NCBI RefSeq assembly: GCF_001855555.1
Contig: NZ_MKCT01000009.1
Location: 1-63,782, forward strand
Reading direction: 5' to 3'
Origin: Chromobacterium sphagni
GTDB taxonomy: Bacteria; Pseudomonadota; Gammaproteobacteria; Burkholderiales; Chromobacteriaceae
Length of the DNA: 63,782 bases
Positions 60,314-63,782 of the stretch are shown here, piece by piece. Every line of letters begins with the position of its first letter. The first letter of the stretch is position 1. The notes beneath the pieces were generated by a model. It saw nothing but the letters and a program-made list of their open reading frames with translations, searched no databases and was not told where the DNA came from. The position numbers and the translations under genes are program-made.

Positions 60314-60400
60314 CTTGATCTGACAATCAGGCGCCGTCAAAACGGAGACTGTCAGATCAAGTCTGAACTTCTACAATTTTTGTTAGCGGCTCTCAATACG

Positions 60401-61627
60401 TCAACCGCACATCAACTCTCTAAAATGCTCCTCAAGCTCTTTGACGCGCGTTTCCTGATCAAAGTGTTTTTTGAAATATATCCGCGCATTAGTGCCAAAT
60501 CGCTCGCGCTCATCCACAGGCATTTGATAGAATTTGAGTACTGCTTGAGCCAATAACTCGGGGCTCTCTGCTGGACAAACAATCCCGGCACCAGCCTCCT
60601 CTACTATTCTAGCAGGTTCGCCATTTAAGCTAGCGACTATAGGCTTTCCAGCGGATAGGTAGCTCTGCAGCTTACTTGGTATTGTTGTTGAAAGCGCAGA
60701 GTCATCTTTAAGGGTAACAAGTAAAATAGATGCCGCAGAAAAAATCGGCGGCATATTTTCTTGTGATAAACGACCAGTTAAAATTACATTATCAAGCTGC
60801 TCACTCTCCACCTCTGACTGAATAAAGGCAGAGCGGCTACCACTACCTACAAGGTAAAATTTAATAGCCGAATTCTCTTTCAGTAATTTCGCTGCGGCAA
60901 TGATAGTCTCGCAAGACTGCACAGTTCCGATATTACCAGCAAAAACCACCGAAAAGTGCCGATGCATTTCTGCCGCTATGCTTCCCGGGCTTTCCGAATC
61001 AAAAAAAGATTTCTTCAAATCTTCACAGAAATTGGGAAAATAGCGAATCTTGCTTTTATCGCTCACAAGCCGCGCAACCGGATCTCTGAATGCATGTGAT
61101 TGAATCAGGACAGAGTCAGAGTAGCGATAAATATAGCGTACCACGTATTCGACCAGTTTCAACAAAAAACGATTTCTAACAAACCCGGTTGTCCATAGAG
61201 ACTCAGGCCAAAGGTCTTGCACCCAAACTGCCAACTTTGCGCGCTTCAACCAGGAAATAAATACTGCGGGCAGGGCTTGCAACAACGGCGATGGCGCGTA
61301 TACAAACACAGCATCAAACTCGCGCCCACGCAGCGCAAACGGCGCCATAAGATATCCCGAAAAGATAAACGACAGGTAGTTCAGTATTAAACCTATCGCG
61401 GAACCACTGCCCCTGGGAAGCAGCGGAATACGAATGACCTCGATACCAGAATAATCTTCTCGTTGTATTCCCAATATCGAATATCCAGGCAGAATATTTC
61501 CATCAGGATAATTTGGTTTACCGGTAACGACAGTTATCTCAACATCATCACCAGCAAGCTGGGTTGCCAATTTATTAATAAGAAAATTTTCTGGCCAAAA
61601 ATACTGCGACCAAATCAACACTTTCAT
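60401..61627 (-). CDS. GT4-family glycosyltransferase (WbuB-like)
   Basis: The 408-residue product starts KVLIWSQYFWPENFLINKLA and has VVTGKPNYPDG, WVQDLWPESL, VVFAGNIGTVQ and IPSKLQSYLSAGKPIVASLNG, the pattern of WbuB-type GT-B enzymes that often add the second sugar (HexNAc) of O-units. It is convergent with the rfb unit, ending just past the nested insertion. Its start overlaps the preceding GT4 stop by 4 bases. Confidence 0.88.
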   Translation of the reverse strand: MKVLIWSQYFWPENFLINKLATQLAGDDVEITVVTGKPNYPDGNILPGYSILGIQREDYSGIEVIRIPLLPRGSGSAIGLILNYLSFIFSGYLMAPFALRGREFDAVFVYAPSPLLQALPAVFISWLKRAKLAVWVQDLWPESLWTTGFVRNRFLLKLVEYVVRYIYRYSDSVLIQSHAFRDPVARLVSDKSKIRYFPNFCEDLKKSFFDSESPGSIAAEMHRHFSVVFAGNIGTVQSCETIIAAAKLLKENSAIKFYLVGSGSRSAFIQSEVESEQLDNVILTGRLSQENMPPIFSAASILLVTLKDDSALSTTIPSKLQSYLSAGKPIVASLNGEPARIVEEAGAGIVCPAESPELLAQAVLKFYQMPVDERERFGTNARIYFKKHFDQETRVKELEEHFRELMCG

Positions 61628-62667
61628 CTGAAAACCTCGTCCAGAAAGTCGTCTGGAGAGTAAATATCCGCCGTCGGCTCTGGGCTTTCAATAAATCTAC
61701 GAACAGCGCGTGCAATAGAAACGGGGGAACACGGATCAAATGTCTCAACAGGCTCTACAACATCTCGTACATAATCGAGTTCAGCCGCCAGAATAGGCAA
61801 ACCACAATGCGCAGCTTCCAATAGCGGCAAACCAAATGATTCAATCGTAGAAGGGTAGATTAACGCCGAAGAAGCTCGGTATAAGTTAACTATGCTTGGC
61901 TGTGGCAACTCGCCAAAGTTGACAATTCTCAACGAATACCTAGCAATTGCTTGGGAAATAAAGCTATGGATAGAAGGGTAACGGACCGGGTCTACAGTCA
62001 AGGCAAGCGATGGTTTTATTCCCGCCTCAGCCAATAACTTCCAAGCCTCAATCAATCTGATGTGATTCTTATGTGGGTCCCCGCTTGCCACATAAGAAAA
62101 ATCAAATTCAATCTTGACAGGCTCAGCCGTATCCGAACAGGAGCTGTTACATAATGATGCAAATGGCGTGATGTAAACTTCAACCCCCCGCCCAAGCTTA
62201 GACTTTAAAGAGGCCGCCATAGAACAAGTTTGAACAATATAGCGTTGCGCGTGTGAGCTTGTCGCGCGCAGCCAAAACCTTTCCAGGATAAGGCGTATCT
62301 TGGTTTTAAATGGATAACCATCCAAACTATCGCTCTCAACTAAAATCCGGTTTTGAACAAATACGACAACGCGGCCAGCTAGCGGAAGAATAGGAGGAAG
62401 CCCATGAAAACAAAGCACCACATCGCCAGGTTTAACAAGCCACCACAAGCGAATTTCCGTAATTAATCTCGAAAATAAAGAGGGCCTGACGTAGTAAAAC
62501 TGCCCCCTCGAAATGGTCTGAAAAAACTGCTTGGCCCTTATGTCAAAAAAGCCCCTCTCAAGCAAAAGACTGCCCGAAGCGAGTAAGGCTTTGAGCAAAA
62601 CCATGCCGCCGCCTTGATGAACGTTGGGGGCATGGATAACAAGTTTGCGAGAAGGTGCAACAGCCAT
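61624..62667 (-). CDS. GT4-family glycosyltransferase
   Basis: The 347-residue product has LVIHAPNVHQGGGMVLLKALL, YVASGDPHKNHIRLIEAWKLL and the donor-site ALIYPSTIESFGLPLLEAAHCGLPILA with the EX7E motif of GT4 enzymes. Sugar and linkage are unknown. It lies 6 bases after the next GT4 gene upstream, so the three minus-strand genes form one unit. Confidence 0.88.
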   Translation of the reverse strand: MAVAPSRKLVIHAPNVHQGGGMVLLKALLASGSLLLERGFFDIRAKQFFQTISRGQFYYVRPSLFSRLITEIRLWWLVKPGDVVLCFHGLPPILPLAGRVVVFVQNRILVESDSLDGYPFKTKIRLILERFWLRATSSHAQRYIVQTCSMAASLKSKLGRGVEVYITPFASLCNSSCSDTAEPVKIEFDFSYVASGDPHKNHIRLIEAWKLLAEAGIKPSLALTVDPVRYPSIHSFISQAIARYSLRIVNFGELPQPSIVNLYRASSALIYPSTIESFGLPLLEAAHCGLPILAAELDYVRDVVEPVETFDPCSPVSIARAVRRFIESPEPTADIYSPDDFLDEVFR

Positions 62668-62673
62668 CGCTAA

Positions 62674-63782
62674 TTACACCTCTTTCGAAAAAATTGTTCT
62701 GTAGAATCCCGCGGCTTTTTCTTTGAGTACTTTTTGATCTAGACGCTCCTGCACCGTTACCCAGTTGATTGCGGCAGCGCTCTCAACCAGTTCATCATCG
62801 GCCAGAACTCTTTTCAAGCGGATGGCGATTGCCTCAGGATCATCGACCGGAATCTCAAAGCCGCTTTTCCCACACGTAATCCACTCACTACAGCACGAAG
62901 TATTCGTCTGGATTGGGAAAGCCCCCATTGCCATAGCCTCAAGCATGGAGGTGCTAATCGCATCAGAAACACTGACACCTAGGTATGCTCTGGCCCGGCT
63001 GAACATGCGAAGCACCACATCGTGGCTTGCATGAGGCAAAACTTTAATATCAATACCCACAAAATCGCGCAGCTCTTCCACCCGACCGAATATTTCCGGC
63101 GACGCAGAAAAGACAACCACTTGATAACCTTTCAGTTCCACAACACAGCGCTCCAAAGCATCCAGCGCAGTCAACGCTCTCCCTGCAAAGTGTTGGTATC
63201 CTTTGACCATTAGGATTTTACGCTGCGCAACAGGATGAATCGAACGCAGGCTATTTACCAAATCAAGATTGAGCCCACCCGTATTGGGCATAACAGGCAT
63301 AACTTCAGCCTGCAATCCAAGCTCTTTCGCCATTTCCACATCGCGAACACATTCGCAAGAATAGTAATCCAGATTACGCAGCAGTCTTGAAATTTGGCTA
63401 CGATGCGCTTCGAATTGGCGGTAGTAGTAAATATCACTCCCCCAATTGGTTGCCAACCACTTTGGGAAGCCTGGGCCATGAATCTCCTTAGCCTTCAACA
63501 CATTATATCCACAATGCTGAAACTCCAAGGAATGGATAAGATCTGGTTTTAGTTTTTTAATTAAGCGCGCCAAGACCACAGGGCCATACATCAATGGAGC
63601 AGTCGCATCCGACTCACCTAGAGAAACACGTTTAAAACCATTCAAATAGGGCAGCCAGCGTGTCAATACTGGTAAGGGAAAAATAGAATCAACAGGACAC
63701 TGCTTTGCATCTTGGCTGGTCCCGCGACCGAAAATGCTGCTAGGATTTTTTATCAGATTCTTGAGGAAACGCTTAGGGTGTA
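62674..63782 (-). CDS. GT4-like glycosyltransferase, N-terminus beyond the window edge
   Basis: The frame stays open to the right edge (codons read HPKRFLKNLIKN from the end), so the N-terminus is missing. 369 codons are visible. Features are PDLIHSLEFQHCGYNVL, KWLATNWGSDIYYYRQ and a C-terminal GT-B donor region (SDAISTSMLEAMAMGAFPIQT). It probably belongs to the same glycan locus. Confidence 0.8.
   Translation of the reverse strand, partial: HPKRFLKNLIKNPSSIFGRGTSQDAKQCPVDSIFPLPVLTRWLPYLNGFKRVSLGESDATAPLMYGPVVLARLIKKLKPDLIHSLEFQHCGYNVLKAKEIHGPGFPKWLATNWGSDIYYYRQFEAHRSQISRLLRNLDYYSCECVRDVEMAKELGLQAEVMPVMPNTGGLNLDLVNSLRSIHPVAQRKILMVKGYQHFAGRALTALDALERCVVELKGYQVVVFSASPEIFGRVEELRDFVGIDIKVLPHASHDVVLRMFSRARAYLGVSVSDAISTSMLEAMAMGAFPIQTNTSCCSEWITCGKSGFEIPVDDPEAIAIRLKRVLADDELVESAAAINWVTVQERLDQKVLKEKAAGFYRTIFSKEV

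Larger units (their letters stand above)
58803..60382 (+). mobile_element. IS481-like deletion derivative with 29-bp perfect inverted ends
   Basis: The ends at 58810-58838 and 60347-60375 are perfect 29-bp inverted repeats beginning TGTAGAAGTTCAG. They are flanked by the 7-base target repeat ATTTTTG (58803-58809, 60376-60382). Without the inner IS3 the element is about 352 bp and keeps only the last part of a transposase. A further copy of the GACTTGATCTGACA core at 60312-60325 pairs with the right end (60350-60363) as a 14-bp hairpin. Confidence 0.8.
58705..60395. mobile_element. three-level nested insertion; outermost is a short element with 19-bp inverted ends
   Basis: The outermost ends GAGCGGCTAACAAAATTCC (58708) and its near-exact inverted copy ending at 60392 match at 17 of 19 bases and are flanked by the 3-base repeat TCA (58705-58707, 60393-60395). 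Without the inner insertions this element would be only 112 bp, so it is MITE-like. TIR style and a TNA-type target repeat suggest an IS5-family relative, which is inference. The later insertions within it are listed separately. Confidence 0.7.

Overview
The window is chromosomal DNA of a GC-rich betaproteobacterium, most likely a Chromobacterium-like member of the Neisseriales. This is inferred from gene content and codon use; no search was run. It joins conserved housekeeping blocks to three accessory blocks.

Layout. (1) 1-11537 is part of a type VI secretion (T6SS) locus. tssM (cut by the left edge) and an M15 peptidase lie on the minus strand; tssJ, tssK, tssL, tssE and vgrG lie on the plus strand, followed by a secreted beta-sandwich-like protein, a two-domain peptidoglycan-hydrolase effector candidate and a periplasmic ankyrin protein that is the likely immunity protein. 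(2) 11629-16489 is cyoABCDE, encoding cytochrome bo ubiquinol oxidase and heme O synthase, with two FNR/ANR-type boxes far upstream. (3) 17260-27849 is a nine-gene minus-strand operon for aromatic-acid metabolism. It holds a cupin/heme-oxygenase-like fusion, a Rieske oxygenase alpha-beta pair, a CoA transferase, two MFS transporters, a TauD-type dioxygenase, an extended ferredoxin and PobA. Two identical initiator tRNA-Met genes, each with its own promoter and terminator, bracket it. (4) 27930-41496 is housekeeping: dsbA, a SPOR protein, comM, ubiK, glnK-amtB (with NtrC sites and a sigma-54 promoter), sspA-sspB, petABC (cytochrome bc1), a NIF3 protein, groES-groEL (CIRCE plus a sigma-32-like promoter) and a WecA-type sugar-1-phosphate transferase. 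(5) 41497-43704 is a 2.2 kb AT-rich stretch without a convincing gene. (6) 43705-63782 is an O-antigen-type locus, cut by the right edge.

In the O-antigen locus rfbFGH make a CDP-3,6-dideoxy-4-ketohexose precursor. They are followed directly by a GNAT-aminotransferase fusion and a two-subunit transketolase. Next come a flippase, glycosyltransferases (GT2, GT9), a hexapeptide acyltransferase, a putative polymerase and a sugar N-formyltransferase. A three-level nested insertion at 58708-60392 separates these plus-strand genes from three minus-strand glycosyltransferases. The rfbH reductase partner (rfbI) and any usual final reductase are missing here, so the transketolase may add a two-carbon branch to the dideoxy-ketosugar. 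That sugar pathway and the tRNA-flanked oxygenase operon are the best candidates for undescribed biology.
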